DNA of 21,660 nt from positions 1-21,660 of IMG/VR virus record IMGVR_UViG_3300012920_006141; one strand, 5' to 3'. A program made the position numbers and the translations under genes. This document shows, piece by piece, positions 12,853 through 21,005 of this stretch (within the stretch, counting starts at the first letter, position 1; every line of letters starts with the position of its first letter). This DNA comes from a virus. The notes below the pieces were generated by a model that saw nothing but the letters and a program-made list of their open reading frames with translations, did no database searches and was not told the DNA's origin.

Positions 12853-13204
12853 ACAACTCCCTTAATTGTTTCTCCATTGTATGAGCTTCAACCTCTTGCC
12901 AACGTTCCTCATAAGGACTTTCAGTGTCCATAACCATGCACTCAAGGAACTGCTTAACGTGCACAAGTTCGTGCAACACAGTCGTAATCAAATCTGAAAG
13001 GGAAAGAGATCTGCTTAGACGAAGGCTAAATTCGTTTTCGTCTTCATACAGTACATCGCCACAAACTCCTTTTTTGGTAGTAGCACTAATATTTATATAA
13101 ACATCATCTTCATGGGGGAAAAGTTTATTAGATCCAAATGCAATAACATCACAGATTAGATCTTCTTTGACTTTTGAGAAATTACTTTCAAATTCTACAA
13201 TCAT
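12830..13204 (-). CDS. Phage zinc-metalloprotease-like protein (HExxH)
   Basis: 124 aa. TTVLHELVHVKQF carries HExxH, and ERWQEVEAHTMEKQL downstream supplies a Glu in the position expected of a third zinc ligand. The N-terminal half is beta-rich. Similar small SprT/gluzincin-like proteins are frequent in T4-like marine phages; the substrate is unknown. It is the first gene after promoter C and has the strongest ribosome site in the window, AGGAGG 5 nt before ATG, so high early expression is likely. Confidence 0.75.
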   Translation of the reverse strand: MIVEFESNFSKVKEDLICDVIAFGSNKLFPHEDDVYINISATTKKGVCGDVLYEDENEFSLRLSRSLSLSDLITTVLHELVHVKQFLECMVMDTESPYEERWQEVEAHTMEKQLRELYDGQSYN

Positions 13205-13224
13205 GTTGTCCTCCTGTTACGAAT

Positions 13225-13253
13225 AACATACAGGAAAGTAAATATAAAGTCAA
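13225..13253 (-). promoter_or_regulatory. Sigma70-like promoter, copy C of the TAACTGTTGACTTTA family
   Basis: TTGACT (13248-13253), a 17-nt spacer and TATGTT (13225-13230). It shares TAACTGTTGACTTTA with copies A and B; the leading TAA is the stop codon of the SGNH gene. A small GTTA-TTCG-TAAC hairpin overlaps the predicted start. It drives 13204 leftward. Confidence 0.72.
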
Positions 13254-13256
13254 CAG

Positions 13257-14117
13257 TTATTTGTAAATATTTTCTACAAAACCTTCTTCGAGATCTAGTG
13301 GAAGATTGTATGCGATAGTATCATATAACTTATTAGCCAGGATACTATGATTTTCTACAGAAAGATGGCAAGGACGAGCATCAACACCAGTATCCCAAAC
13401 ACTGTTGAAATAGCGTTCTCTTACTTTTAATCTTTGTTTTATATCATCGCCTTTAAACTCATTTAGTGATACGAAGTTAAGATATCCATTAACACTCCAA
13501 ACATCTTTATTAGGATCAGGAATAAAATTCATTAAATGTTTCTGTAACTCTGTATCCTCTACCCAATAACAAGACGGTTCAAAACCTGGCAGAACTAATA
13601 TATTTGAACCAAAGGTTTTTCTAATATAATCGATCGCAGTGAACAAACTACACTGTTCTGTGTATTGCAACTGACCACTTTCATGATGGTTGTGAATTCT
13701 CCAATTGTATGCCACATCCATTTGTTTAGCAATCTTGGGTCTCTCAGAATGTTGAAGTTCTGAGAGTATTCCTTCTCTAAAAGATTTTCTACCTAAGTTA
13801 GTTAAATGCGAGCAACCTGGATGATCTGGGACTAACCATTTTCGGTTCCAATCACTTGTGATAACAATATGAATATCACCTTCATTGACTTGATCGTGCA
13901 TGTGTAATGCAAGCAATTGAGTAACAATGTAATCATTTCCTACACCATCACGAGCGGCACCTTCAGAAATTTCCATGTCCAGTTTATCTGATAACAACTT
14001 CTGCCATGACTGATCCAAACCAAACTGCAGTTTGTATTTGTTACCGTGATACTTATTTGAATTCATTCCATGGATAGAAGCAAAGCTATCACCATGCATA
14101 ACAATATTATTCTTCAT
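13257..14117 (-). CDS. Second SGNH/GDSL-hydrolase-like protein
   Basis: 286 aa. NIVMHGDSFASIHG (Ser11) is block I with intact GDS. The C-terminal segment VDARPCHLSVENHSILANKLYD places Asp246 and His251 where block V is expected, though the spacing (D-x4-H) is longer than the usual DxxH. The segment VVITSDWNRKW resembles the strand before block III. It probably acts on acyl groups of sugars or lipids; unproven. It is preceded by an 11-nt overlap with the 35-aa micro-ORF and followed by promoter C, so it ends the 19.4-13.2 kb chain. Confidence 0.72.
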   Translation of the reverse strand: MKNNIVMHGDSFASIHGMNSNKYHGNKYKLQFGLDQSWQKLLSDKLDMEISEGAARDGVGNDYIVTQLLALHMHDQVNEGDIHIVITSDWNRKWLVPDHPGCSHLTNLGRKSFREGILSELQHSERPKIAKQMDVAYNWRIHNHHESGQLQYTEQCSLFTAIDYIRKTFGSNILVLPGFEPSCYWVEDTELQKHLMNFIPDPNKDVWSVNGYLNFVSLNEFKGDDIKQRLKVRERYFNSVWDTGVDARPCHLSVENHSILANKLYDTIAYNLPLDLEEGFVENIYK

Positions 14118-14214
14118 AAATGTAAGGATCCTTTAGACGAGATTCCTTATCAAGCTTCCTTTGCTTTCTTTTAGTTTCCAGCCAATATTTAAATTTATAC
14201 CACAGTGCTATCAT
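14107..14214 (-). CDS. Micro-ORF, 35 aa, ending DPYIYEE
   Basis: A basic, aromatic N-terminal helix (MIALWYKFKYWLETKRKQRK) is followed by LDKESRLKDPYIYEE. The ATG overlaps the previous stop as ATGA, and its stop lies 11 nt inside the SGNH gene, so it is part of the coupled chain. I remember similar very short K/Y/W-rich proteins ending in DP(F/Y)IY from marine T4-like phages. Function unknown. Confidence 0.65.
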   Translation of the reverse strand: MIALWYKFKYWLETKRKQRKLDKESRLKDPYIYEE

Positions 14215-14816
14215 GTCAGTTTACCTGTTCTTACTTCTACGTTTTCTGGCAAACTAACTTTTGCCTGTCCATGTTTATGATACACAACAAATTGTGTGTT
14301 TGGAAATTCTCTGAACAATCCTTCCCAGATTGGTCTCCAATTGTTTGCAAGACGATGAGTATTCATTGCATCTCTATCTGATTGTAAAACAAAGTCAGTT
14401 GTACTAACTAAGTTGAAATCAAATATAGAATCAAATCCGTACATGTGGATCTCATCACATCTTAATTTGTTGGCAGTGTAATGAGTACACATATGTCCAC
14501 AATTAAAGTCAGTATAGTTACGAACATACTTTGGTAATACAGTATAGAACTCTTTTATTTTTGGAGCATACTTCATATAGAATCCAGGTTGCATTTCTGT
14601 ATACTTTTTAGGTCTTGCTCCACAAACCCAATCATAAGCATTCATATTAACACTGCCTTCGTGAATTGCTTTAACCATTTTAAAGTCAACGATTGCAGTT
14701 GCATAGACATCAGTAATTAATGTAGGTGGTAAGTTACATGTCATCTTTATTCCAGGAGAAGGGTTATAAAATCTCCATGAGTCACCATTACCAATAATAT
14801 GAGCGACTTTACTCAT
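14211..14816 (-). CDS. Rossmann-type protein, possibly glycosyltransferase or nucleotide-sugar related
   Basis: 201 aa. It opens with AHIIGNGDSWRFYNPSPGIK (G-N-G-D-S), a nucleotide-binding-type loop seen in sialyltransferase-like (GT42) and MptE-like proteins. Later CDEIHMYGFDSIFDFN resembles the second nucleotide-binding strand of that fold. No catalytic His can be assigned with confidence. It overlaps the GT8-like gene by 8 nt (ATGAGTAA) and the 35-aa micro-ORF by ATGA. Placement within glycosyltransferase genes supports sugar-related activity. Confidence 0.5.
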   Translation of the reverse strand: MSKVAHIIGNGDSWRFYNPSPGIKMTCNLPPTLITDVYATAIVDFKMVKAIHEGSVNMNAYDWVCGARPKKYTEMQPGFYMKYAPKIKEFYTVLPKYVRNYTDFNCGHMCTHYTANKLRCDEIHMYGFDSIFDFNLVSTTDFVLQSDRDAMNTHRLANNWRPIWEGLFREFPNTQFVVYHKHGQAKVSLPENVEVRTGKLT

Positions 14817-15453
14817 CCATCAAACTCCGAATATGTTTATTACCTTTTGTCCCTGTCCAGTGATTAATTAATATATCTTTTGGAGCAGTACCATCTAAGT
14901 GATCTAACCTTAGTGTATTATATTTATGTGGTATTTCATTAATAAAAACCATCCGTTGTAGATCATCAAGCAATGCATGCAATCCTTCTTGATCACCTCT
15001 ATGTAAAGAAGGATTCAAACCAGAGCTCCATTTTGCTAGTACACTAGGTGTTGAAGCAAATCCAACTACACCGCTATTGTACATTGTAGTGTTAAATCTT
15101 TTTGACCAAGGTCTATCAACAACCATGTTTAACTTTTCTGGAACAATCAAATCAAACATATGATCGATATTTCCTAATACTTCACAATCTAGATCTAACC
15201 AGAATGTTTTCTTGAATGGAGAGTTCATCATACAGATTGGTTTTGCAAACCATCCCTTGCCTTTTGTTGATGTTAGATCAGCAAGTGTATCTGCATGCTT
15301 ACTAGCGTACGATGCCATTTCTTTTGACATGCCTAAGTCAACAACTAAGAGATGTGTACTGTTATATTGTTTGAAGTTTTTTATGAACCAGGGTAACATC
15401 CATTCCGTTTTGGAATCTGAACCTGTCATAAATCCGTTATAATCAAGCCTCAA
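14809..15453 (-). CDS. GT8-like glycosyltransferase (GT-A fold, DxD)
   Basis: 214 aa. KTFWLDLDCEVLGNIDHMF contains the metal and nucleotide-sugar DxD (Asp87-Leu-Asp89). It is followed by MYNSGVVGF, GDQEGLHALL and a C-terminal INHWTGTKGN, the order expected for GT8-type enzymes (the final HxxGxxKP-like block binds the nucleotide phosphate). Retaining transfer of a hexose to a surface glycan is likely. It overlaps the GT25-like gene by 11 nt. Confidence 0.78.
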   Translation of the reverse strand: MRLDYNGFMTGSDSKTEWMLPWFIKNFKQYNSTHLLVVDLGMSKEMASYASKHADTLADLTSTKGKGWFAKPICMMNSPFKKTFWLDLDCEVLGNIDHMFDLIVPEKLNMVVDRPWSKRFNTTMYNSGVVGFASTPSVLAKWSSGLNPSLHRGDQEGLHALLDDLQRMVFINEIPHKYNTLRLDHLDGTAPKDILINHWTGTKGNKHIRSLMDE

Positions 15454-16090
15454 TGATCTCTACCTTGTTGTGTTTTGCTCTACAACCATTTTCGTTTTGG
15501 ATTGTTGTAAATGTATCATGAGCTTCAACAGGCCAAGGATACTTTTCTTCTAAGAAAGGAAATGTTCGGACATCTAAGAAAACATCAGTTGGTTTAGCTC
15601 CAACCAAACGACAATGATCTATCAACACTTGTGCTGTCTTTGGTTTGATTCGATAAGCATGAGCACCAGGAAAGTATTGTTTAGATTTTAGTTGCTGAAC
15701 ACCTAAAAGATTGGGAGTGTTAAATTTACCATATGATGGCTTTCCAAAGCTAACACATCCTCGATATAGTAATATGTTTGGAATACTGTCTACACATACA
15801 GCGTCATGTTCAAAGATTGTGAATTCCATGTTACGATGTATACACTCTTTCCACAAAAAGTAATGAGATAAGAATGCTGCTCGAGCGTTATCTGATCTTG
15901 ACCAAACCTCATCAAAGTCAGTCATAATAATCTTTTCTTCAGCAATGAGCTTGTCTAGATCGTCTCGAGGTGTTATAGCTTTCCATTTCTCAATATCTAA
16001 TCCACCAGTAGTTTGACCAGACTTGATACATCTCTTTGCAGCTTCTTCAGATTTTTCATTTCCAAAAATAGTAATTACATAATGTTTCAT
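15443..16090 (-). CDS. GT25-like (LOS-type) glycosyltransferase, copy 1
   Basis: 215 aa. AAFLSHYFLWKECI, then FTIFEHDAVCVD (EHDAV 94-98), then FPGAHAYRIKPKTAQVLID and PTDVFLD follow the block order of GT25, a family that adds galactose or other hexoses to lipooligosaccharide. The adjacent gene has the same blocks, so the pair probably arose by duplication followed by strong divergence. Joined to its neighbour by an ATGA overlap. Confidence 0.78.
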   Translation of the reverse strand: MKHYVITIFGNEKSEEAAKRCIKSGQTTGGLDIEKWKAITPRDDLDKLIAEEKIIMTDFDEVWSRSDNARAAFLSHYFLWKECIHRNMEFTIFEHDAVCVDSIPNILLYRGCVSFGKPSYGKFNTPNLLGVQQLKSKQYFPGAHAYRIKPKTAQVLIDHCRLVGAKPTDVFLDVRTFPFLEEKYPWPVEAHDTFTTIQNENGCRAKHNKVEIIEA

Positions 16091-16779
16091 AATGTTGTTG
16101 TCGAGGGTAATCCCTGTACCTGTGTATAATATTGTTTTGAGACACCCATCTTCTTAATATTCTGATAACACATCAGAGCATCATTTGGCCAAGCTCCAAT
16201 CTCATTTACTTTATCAATTAGATCTTTAGCACCTTGTGGGTTAATTATATAGGCTGAGTTTCCAGCCAAGCCTTGAGGTATGTTCCATCCATCAATCATA
16301 GGAACATTTTGTACAGCATCTTCTCTGTGAATAATACTGTTGTGAAACTCACGTGACTTACGAGTTGCACCAATTGGATTATTAATACCTACAATGTTGA
16401 ACCCTTGCATGTTAAAATCACTCGGTAGCTTTTCTGTAAATATTGCATCATGTTCTAGTACGAGTATTGTCTCATCATTTTCTACAGCAGTCAACCATAA
16501 TCTATAGTGAGACATAAAACAAGCAACACGTTTGTTTGGATCTTCTGTTTGATATGCAGACATTTGTAAACCAGTCTTGAAACATAATTGTGTTCCAATC
16601 CATGGCCATGTCCAATCAACTTTCAATAGTTTAAACTGTTGGATAACATTCTTTGCATGAGTAGCATCAAATCGTTCTATCTCAAATTCATTCTTAACTC
16701 TATGACTTGAATCAACAAGTGTGCTAAATCCTTTTTCGGATGTAACATCATTCTTTAATACTATTGAATATACTTTCAT
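16087..16779 (-). CDS. GT25-like (LOS-type) glycosyltransferase, copy 2
   Basis: 230 aa. ACFMSHYRLWLTAV, ILVLEHDAIFTEKL (EHDAI 109-113), LAGNSAYIINPQGAKDLID and WPNDALMC follow the GT25 block order. The N-terminus MKVYSIVLKNDVTSEKGFS fits the first strand of the family. It is a diverged tandem partner of the next gene. ATGA overlaps on both sides place it in a tightly coupled set with the methyltransferase. Confidence 0.8.
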   Translation of the reverse strand: MKVYSIVLKNDVTSEKGFSTLVDSSHRVKNEFEIERFDATHAKNVIQQFKLLKVDWTWPWIGTQLCFKTGLQMSAYQTEDPNKRVACFMSHYRLWLTAVENDETILVLEHDAIFTEKLPSDFNMQGFNIVGINNPIGATRKSREFHNSIIHREDAVQNVPMIDGWNIPQGLAGNSAYIINPQGAKDLIDKVNEIGAWPNDALMCYQNIKKMGVSKQYYTQVQGLPSTTTL

Positions 16780-17399
16780 GTTAACTCTATAATATAGCTA
16801 TCTGGTTCTCCACTTGTCTTACGAAGATCATGTCTTGTTATTTTCATACCAGACTTTTCTAACGCTAACAAGAAGTTGTTATTATCTAATTGTCCATATA
16901 TATCACTATGTAACTTTAACCAAGGATGTTTTAGTTCTTCTACAGTCATTCGTTCCAGTGGCCAGACATCTTCAATTATATACGATCCACCTTGTTTGAG
17001 CAACGGATTTAAATTAATAAATGTTTCTTTATTTGCTTTGGGTGTATGCATACCATCATCAATAATAAAGTCAAATTCAATACCAGGAAATGCTTTAGCT
17101 ATCTGACTTCTAATAGCAGGATTCATACTATCACCTTTGAACCAATGAACTCTTTCATCCTTGAGGACTTCAAGCTCTTCTGGCTTTACACGAACAAATA
17201 AATCTAGTGCATATAAGTTTGCATTGGGAAAGTAATCGAGGAATGCTGAAGTAGATGCACCTTTGAATATACCTACTTCTAAGATATTAAGAGGTTGGTC
17301 TTTTACAGACTCAAAGATCTTTTCATAAATGCGATCGTATGAATGTTTATGACCTTTGTCACAGTCGTACTTATCAAATAATGCCTTGAGCTTCTTCAT
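16776..17399 (-). CDS. Class I SAM-dependent methyltransferase (TylF/macrocin-type or Methyltransf_24-like)
   Basis: 207 aa. LNILEVGIFKGASTSAFLDY (38-57) is SAM motif I, LYALDLFV (62-69) the acidic strand after it, and FDFIIDDGMHTPKANKETF (109-127) the metal/acceptor motif typical of sugar O-methyltransferases. The N-terminal YDCDKGHKHSYDRIYEKIF also recurs in that group. O-methylation of a sugar is the best inference. ATG 17399 is preferred because the longer frame would overlap the sulfotransferase gene by 116 nt. Confidence 0.82.
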   Translation of the reverse strand: MKKLKALFDKYDCDKGHKHSYDRIYEKIFESVKDQPLNILEVGIFKGASTSAFLDYFPNANLYALDLFVRVKPEELEVLKDERVHWFKGDSMNPAIRSQIAKAFPGIEFDFIIDDGMHTPKANKETFINLNPLLKQGGSYIIEDVWPLERMTVEELKHPWLKLHSDIYGQLDNNNFLLALEKSGMKITRHDLRKTSGEPDSYIIELT

Positions 17400-18090
17400 A
17401 ACTAAGTTCCTTGTAGTATGTATTTTTTGTCGCGCCGGTTCCAAATTCATAACCCCAATACTCAACATCTTTCTTATACCAATCACCAATGATTTGTCTT
17501 GTCTTCTTTGTATACAAATCTAGATAGTTACCTGGATTAAGAGCTGTAACATTTCTCGCTCGAGTCATTTGTGGTATGTTGAAATATTTACACAAGTCCT
17601 GATTAAGATGTTCAAATCTAATTATATCACATCGAACCACGCCAGCGTTATCAGTAACATGATCAAAAGCCGGATACCATCCACGGACAGCGCGATGCCA
17701 CATATAATCTTCAGCACCCCACTTATGTCTTTCCTCGATAAACGCTTCAAACGATGAAACATCCGCATAACTCGGTTTTACCTTTTTCTCTACTTCTATC
17801 ACCTTCTTCGCAAAAAAGTAACGAGAAACAACACGATCCCAAGGATTCCTAATAACCGCAAAAGCGGTATGACTGTCTCTGTAATTAGTATCCAAGTCTC
17901 TCCATCGTGCATGCTCGGCACCATGATGATCTCCTGTTGCATGCATCTTGTCATACAACTTTGATGTGTACTGTTGATTAATATGTCTACTAGGATTATT
18001 TATTAAAATTTTACCTCGTAGCTTATCGCTATGTCGGATTGTCATTCCAGCATTCTTTGGAATGTGGATAAAGATCTTTTGATCAGACAT
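17374..18090 (-). CDS. Sulfotransferase (Sulfotransfer_2 family type)
   Basis: 238 aa. KIFIHIPKNAGMTIR (5-19) is the PAPS 5'-phosphosulfate loop (consensus HIPKTAGTT). TAFAVIRNPWDRVVSRYFF (76-93) is the 3'-phosphate site with Arg81 and Ser89. These motifs are characteristic of carbohydrate sulfotransferases. Length is normal for short bacterial members. It lies between a glycosyltransferase and a methyltransferase with overlaps of 8 and 26 nt, so the acceptor is probably a sugar chain made by the neighbours. Confidence 0.9.
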   Translation of the reverse strand: MSDQKIFIHIPKNAGMTIRHSDKLRGKILINNPSRHINQQYTSKLYDKMHATGDHHGAEHARWRDLDTNYRDSHTAFAVIRNPWDRVVSRYFFAKKVIEVEKKVKPSYADVSSFEAFIEERHKWGAEDYMWHRAVRGWYPAFDHVTDNAGVVRCDIIRFEHLNQDLCKYFNIPQMTRARNVTALNPGNYLDLYTKKTRQIIGDWYKKDVEYWGYEFGTGATKNTYYKELSYEEAQGII

Positions 18091-18871
18091 GTCTCATTAG
18101 TTCCTCTACATTCTCTCCACGATTAGGAAGTTTATCTTTCAAGAAGAAGTGAACAAAGTTACACTCCTTGATTCGGTTCATACCAATTCCAGTAAACAAA
18201 CCATTCCAATGAAATGTCAGATTTTTTACTTTCATCTTCTCTTTCTTTACCCAATAGTTTAGTAGGGTCTGATCTGTAGACCATTTCCATGGACCTACTC
18301 CATCAACAAAGTTTTTAAACTCAGCACGTTCAATAAATTGTTTTGGTGTTTGTCCTCTTAGATACTTTTCGATACCTTTATTGACAACCATCATACCCAT
18401 GTTATAGAAATTTGCACCACCAGGATGATTCCAATCGAATAAATGACTCATACCTTGCATACTATATTGCATACGAGTATAGTTAGCAATCTTATGTTGA
18501 TACTCTATCGTACAAGGCATCTCACGCTCAATGACACCGCCAAAGTCGTACTCCATGGGTACTTTATCAAAGACACTTGTACTACATGTATCTCTAATCC
18601 ATATATCTGAATCAATGATAGCTATTTGGTCATAGTGATCGAAGTAACCAAATGCATTCTCTTTTTCATATATAGGAAGATATCCTAATCGAGCAGTAGC
18701 TTCTTTACTTCGATTGGTATTGAAAGGATCAGGTTTGATTCTTAGGAGAGGTTGAGTTTGAATAACATAGTCTGCATTAATACGATCTGCATATGCTTTT
18801 ACACTAGCTGTACAATGATCATATAACTTTGACTTATTTCCAACGTATACCTGATAGATTAGAGTTTTCAT
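18083..18871 (-). CDS. GT-A glycosyltransferase with DxD motif (GT8-like)
   Basis: 262 aa. LIYQVYVGNKSKLYDHC begins a GT-A Rossmann strand; DQIAIIDSDIWIRDT carries Asp87-Ser-Asp89; FYNMGMMVVNKG, STDQTLLNYW and a final CNFVHFFLKDK follow in GT8-like order. ATG 18871 lies one base beyond the upstream stop; the longer TTG start at 18901 would overlap the 2OG gene by 29 nt and is less likely. The product probably adds a hexose to a cell-surface or virion glycan. Confidence 0.75.
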   Translation of the reverse strand: MKTLIYQVYVGNKSKLYDHCTASVKAYADRINADYVIQTQPLLRIKPDPFNTNRSKEATARLGYLPIYEKENAFGYFDHYDQIAIIDSDIWIRDTCSTSVFDKVPMEYDFGGVIEREMPCTIEYQHKIANYTRMQYSMQGMSHLFDWNHPGGANFYNMGMMVVNKGIEKYLRGQTPKQFIERAEFKNFVDGVGPWKWSTDQTLLNYWVKKEKMKVKNLTFHWNGLFTGIGMNRIKECNFVHFFLKDKLPNRGENVEELMRHV

Positions 18872-18872
18872 T

Positions 18873-19475
18873 TTAGTCTCGAAATAATTTAGATCTGTCA
18901 ATTATCATATTAAAGGCTAGGCTCATTCTATAGTCATCTGTATTGTTAACTTCTACACTATGATCTAACCAGCCAGGGAAAAGAACAAGAGTTCCTACTT
19001 CAGGCTGAACTCCAGCCATCATTGATTTCATCCAAACTTTACTAGCTTCAAAACCTAAGTTAGGATTATGAAATCTAATCGCTCCATCTTTACCATTTGT
19101 TTTATAATAATATACACCAGATATATCAAACTGTCCATGAGCGTGAACAGCACCTACTCCTCCTCTACCACTTCTAGTCATCCATGATTGATGAATAGTG
19201 CATGGTAATGGTTGATGAGATACACCGTGTGTATATTCATCTGTACAAGTGTTGATATACTCATGTAGCTTAGTGAGGTTATATTTTTTTATGATATTTG
19301 AATTACCTGACGAATCACTAGTCTGTAAATGATCTTCACCCCACTGATGTTGCAACGCACCGGATGAAAAAACTAGTTCTTCTTCTATTGCTTTAATTTC
19401 TTTTTGAATTGGTGCAAGAGTTTCAGGATCAGCATTCGTAATGTATATCGGGGTGGGGTATATTGCTTCTATCAT
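18873..19475 (-). CDS. 2OG-Fe(II) oxygenase (TIGR02466-type)
   Basis: 200 aa. The family order is clear: IYPTPIYI at the start, SWMTRSGRGGVGAVHAHGQF (metal region His111/His113), ISGVYYYKT, then GTLVLFPGWLDHSVEVNN (distal His172) and DYRMSLAFN (Arg183 for 2-oxoglutarate). This group is very common in marine T4-like phages; substrates are not established. It overlaps the 79-aa gene upstream by 47 nt, the longest same-strand overlap in the window. Confidence 0.88.
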   Translation of the reverse strand: MIEAIYPTPIYITNADPETLAPIQKEIKAIEEELVFSSGALQHQWGEDHLQTSDSSGNSNIIKKYNLTKLHEYINTCTDEYTHGVSHQPLPCTIHQSWMTRSGRGGVGAVHAHGQFDISGVYYYKTNGKDGAIRFHNPNLGFEASKVWMKSMMAGVQPEVGTLVLFPGWLDHSVEVNNTDDYRMSLAFNMIIDRSKLFRD

Positions 19476-19668
19476 ATGAGTCTGCCATTTGAATTATGCA
19501 AGCTGCTAAATCGCGAGCTTCTTTGAATCGTCGACGTAAACGATTAGATTGATGACCATGATCTACAAACCATCTTAGATTATCTATAGTACCATTATGA
19601 TCCGGGATATTGTATCGTCTAACAATATCTTCCCAATTGGATCTTTTAACAAGTATGCGTTCAATCAT
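19429..19668 (-). CDS. Small basic hypothetical protein
   Basis: 79 aa, not recognised. MIERILVKRSNWEDIVRRYN is helical. A middle block NLRWFVDHGHQSNRLRRRFK is strongly basic, and the protein ends in HPDIHYEC. ATG 19668 overlaps the previous stop by 8 nt and is preferred to starts that would read further into that gene. Nucleic-acid binding is possible but unproven. Confidence 0.6.
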   Translation of the reverse strand: MIERILVKRSNWEDIVRRYNIPDHNGTIDNLRWFVDHGHQSNRLRRRFKEARDLAACIIQMADSYDRSNIPHPDIHYEC

Positions 19669-19843
19669 TGAGATATTCAGGTCCAGGATTCTTTTCATGC
19701 ATAACCTCACGAAGCATTTTTTTCACTTTCGTTTCATCTTCATTAGATTCAACATTGTGAATTTTAGTCTCATTTGTTTGAGATTGTGTCTTATGTTTAC
19801 CAGCATTTTTATTACGAGGATCGTTACGAGTAAATTTAGCCAT
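19661..19843 (-). CDS. Small charged, probably disordered protein
   Basis: 60 aa. MAKFTRNDPRNKNAGKHKTQ then a Gln/Asn/Thr/Glu-rich middle and a short helix VKKMLREVMHEK. The composition suggests disorder. AAGG upstream supports ATG 19843, 10 nt after the phoH stop. Function unknown. Confidence 0.6.
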   Translation of the reverse strand: MAKFTRNDPRNKNAGKHKTQSQTNETKIHNVESNEDETKVKKMLREVMHEKNPGPEYLND

Positions 19844-19853
19844 TTGCCTTTCC

Positions 19854-20564
19854 TTATTCAAAGCCTAACATTTCCTTTGTCATAATATAATCGCGAACAA
19901 AGTCTGAACGTACAATGTCTTGCCAACCAAAGTTGACAGTTGTAAAGTTCTTCAGTTGCTCAACGATCGTTAAGAACTTCATGATGCCATCTCTCTCTTC
20001 TCTTTGTTTGAAATCAGTAAAGTCTGATTGTAGATAGTCACCACAGAAGATCACACGTGCATGTTTACCTACACGAGTAATTACTGAATCGAGTTCATGA
20101 AAGCTCAAGTTCTGCATTTCATCAACTAATATTACACAATTATCTAAAGTAAGTCCACGGATAAATGATGTAGATTGAAACTCAACTACTTTTGCAGTTA
20201 CTGCTTTGTTCCAACTATATCTATCTCCAAACAACTCATCTGCTATGTTTTTATATGGTGATAGAAACACATCTTCCTTTGTTTCTTTATCACCTGGAAG
20301 GAATCCCATCTCTCTTGTTGGAACCATTGATCTAACTATAATTAATCTATCTGCTATCGTGTCAGGATCAAGGACGTGTTCCATTGCTAAGTACATTCCC
20401 ATAAATGTCTTACCGGTACCAGCAGAACCAGCTAGTACTAAGTTGAAGTCATCGTCCCATGCTTCAAATGCTATTTCTTGATTTTTTGTTAGTGGGTGGT
20501 ATTCAAGTAGATCATCGATCCTAACTGTCATTGAGCGGTTAGGACTCTTAGTTCGCTTCGCCAT
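19854..20564 (-). CDS. phoH: PhoH-like P-loop ATPase
   Basis: 236 aa. Walker A GSAGTGKT (46-53), Walker B VILVDEMQN (144-152), and FIRGLTLDNC and VIFCGDYLQSD give the PhoH/RNA-helicase-like core. PhoH homologues are among the most frequent auxiliary genes of marine T4-like phages. The biochemical role is unsettled (RNA or stress related). Length is typical of phage PhoH. It is flanked by small conserved genes in the arrangement I associate with cyanophage-type genomes. Confidence 0.96.
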   Translation of the reverse strand: MAKRTKSPNRSMTVRIDDLLEYHPLTKNQEIAFEAWDDDFNLVLAGSAGTGKTFMGMYLAMEHVLDPDTIADRLIIVRSMVPTREMGFLPGDKETKEDVFLSPYKNIADELFGDRYSWNKAVTAKVVEFQSTSFIRGLTLDNCVILVDEMQNLSFHELDSVITRVGKHARVIFCGDYLQSDFTDFKQREERDGIMKFLTIVEQLKNFTTVNFGWQDIVRSDFVRDYIMTKEMLGFE

Positions 20565-20567
20565 ATA

Positions 20568-20798
20568 TTAAACCTTGATAGTGTTGCCTCGACCAGAATT
20601 CTGTTTAATTCTAGATAAATGATTTTCCCAATCACTACCGGCACGTCTCGTTACAGACTGTGTGTCTCCGACAAAGTTGGGAGTGGAAAGAGTTTGTTCC
20701 CACTCACCATTATCTAACATTTCTTGTCTCTCTGACAACGATAAAACCATTTCTTTGATTTCACCCGTCACTTTATTCTTCATAATATATGTTGGCAT
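20568..20798 (-). CDS. Conserved small protein next to phoH
   Basis: 76 aa. MPTYIMKNKVTGEIKEMVLS opens like the FmdB-type small proteins but lacks the zinc-ribbon cysteines. The C-terminus (SDWENHLSRIKQNSGRGNTIKV) fits a short family I remember next to phoH in T4-like marine phages. Function unknown. It ends 4 nt before the phoH start codon, so the two are probably co-expressed. Confidence 0.72.
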   Translation of the reverse strand: MPTYIMKNKVTGEIKEMVLSLSERQEMLDNGEWEQTLSTPNFVGDTQSVTRRAGSDWENHLSRIKQNSGRGNTIKV

Positions 20799-20801
20799 GT
20801 A

Positions 20802-20960
20802 CTATGCGACCTTAGCTTCTTCTATACACTTATCCAGATATTCTTGTTTCTTTAAAATCTTCATTGCTATTTCGTCCTTACCTTTCTTCAATAGTTTCTC
20901 CGCATACAATCCTAATTCGTCTGAATCTTTTTTTAGGTTTTGTAATTGATATGAACTCAT
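20802..20960 (-). CDS. Small coiled-coil protein, 52 aa
   Basis: MSSYQLQNLKKDSDELGLYA followed by EKLLKKGKDEIAMKILKKQEYLDKC, an almost wholly helical, charged sequence resembling a short coiled coil. GGGAG 6 nt before ATG strongly supports translation. It fills the gap between the DUF6433-like gene and the next, ending 4 nt before the ATG of the conserved small protein. Confidence 0.65.
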   Translation of the reverse strand: MSSYQLQNLKKDSDELGLYAEKLLKKGKDEIAMKILKKQEYLDKCIEEAKVA

Positions 20961-21005
20961 GAATAACTCCCATATTGTTATCTTGTTGTGAATAAGGGAT
21001 GGTGA

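Noticed and set aside
13090-13099. TATAAATA-like octamer on the leftward strand
   Set aside because: It lies in the middle of the metalloprotease-like gene (codons for VYINISA), far from the next start codon, so it is probably coding coincidence.
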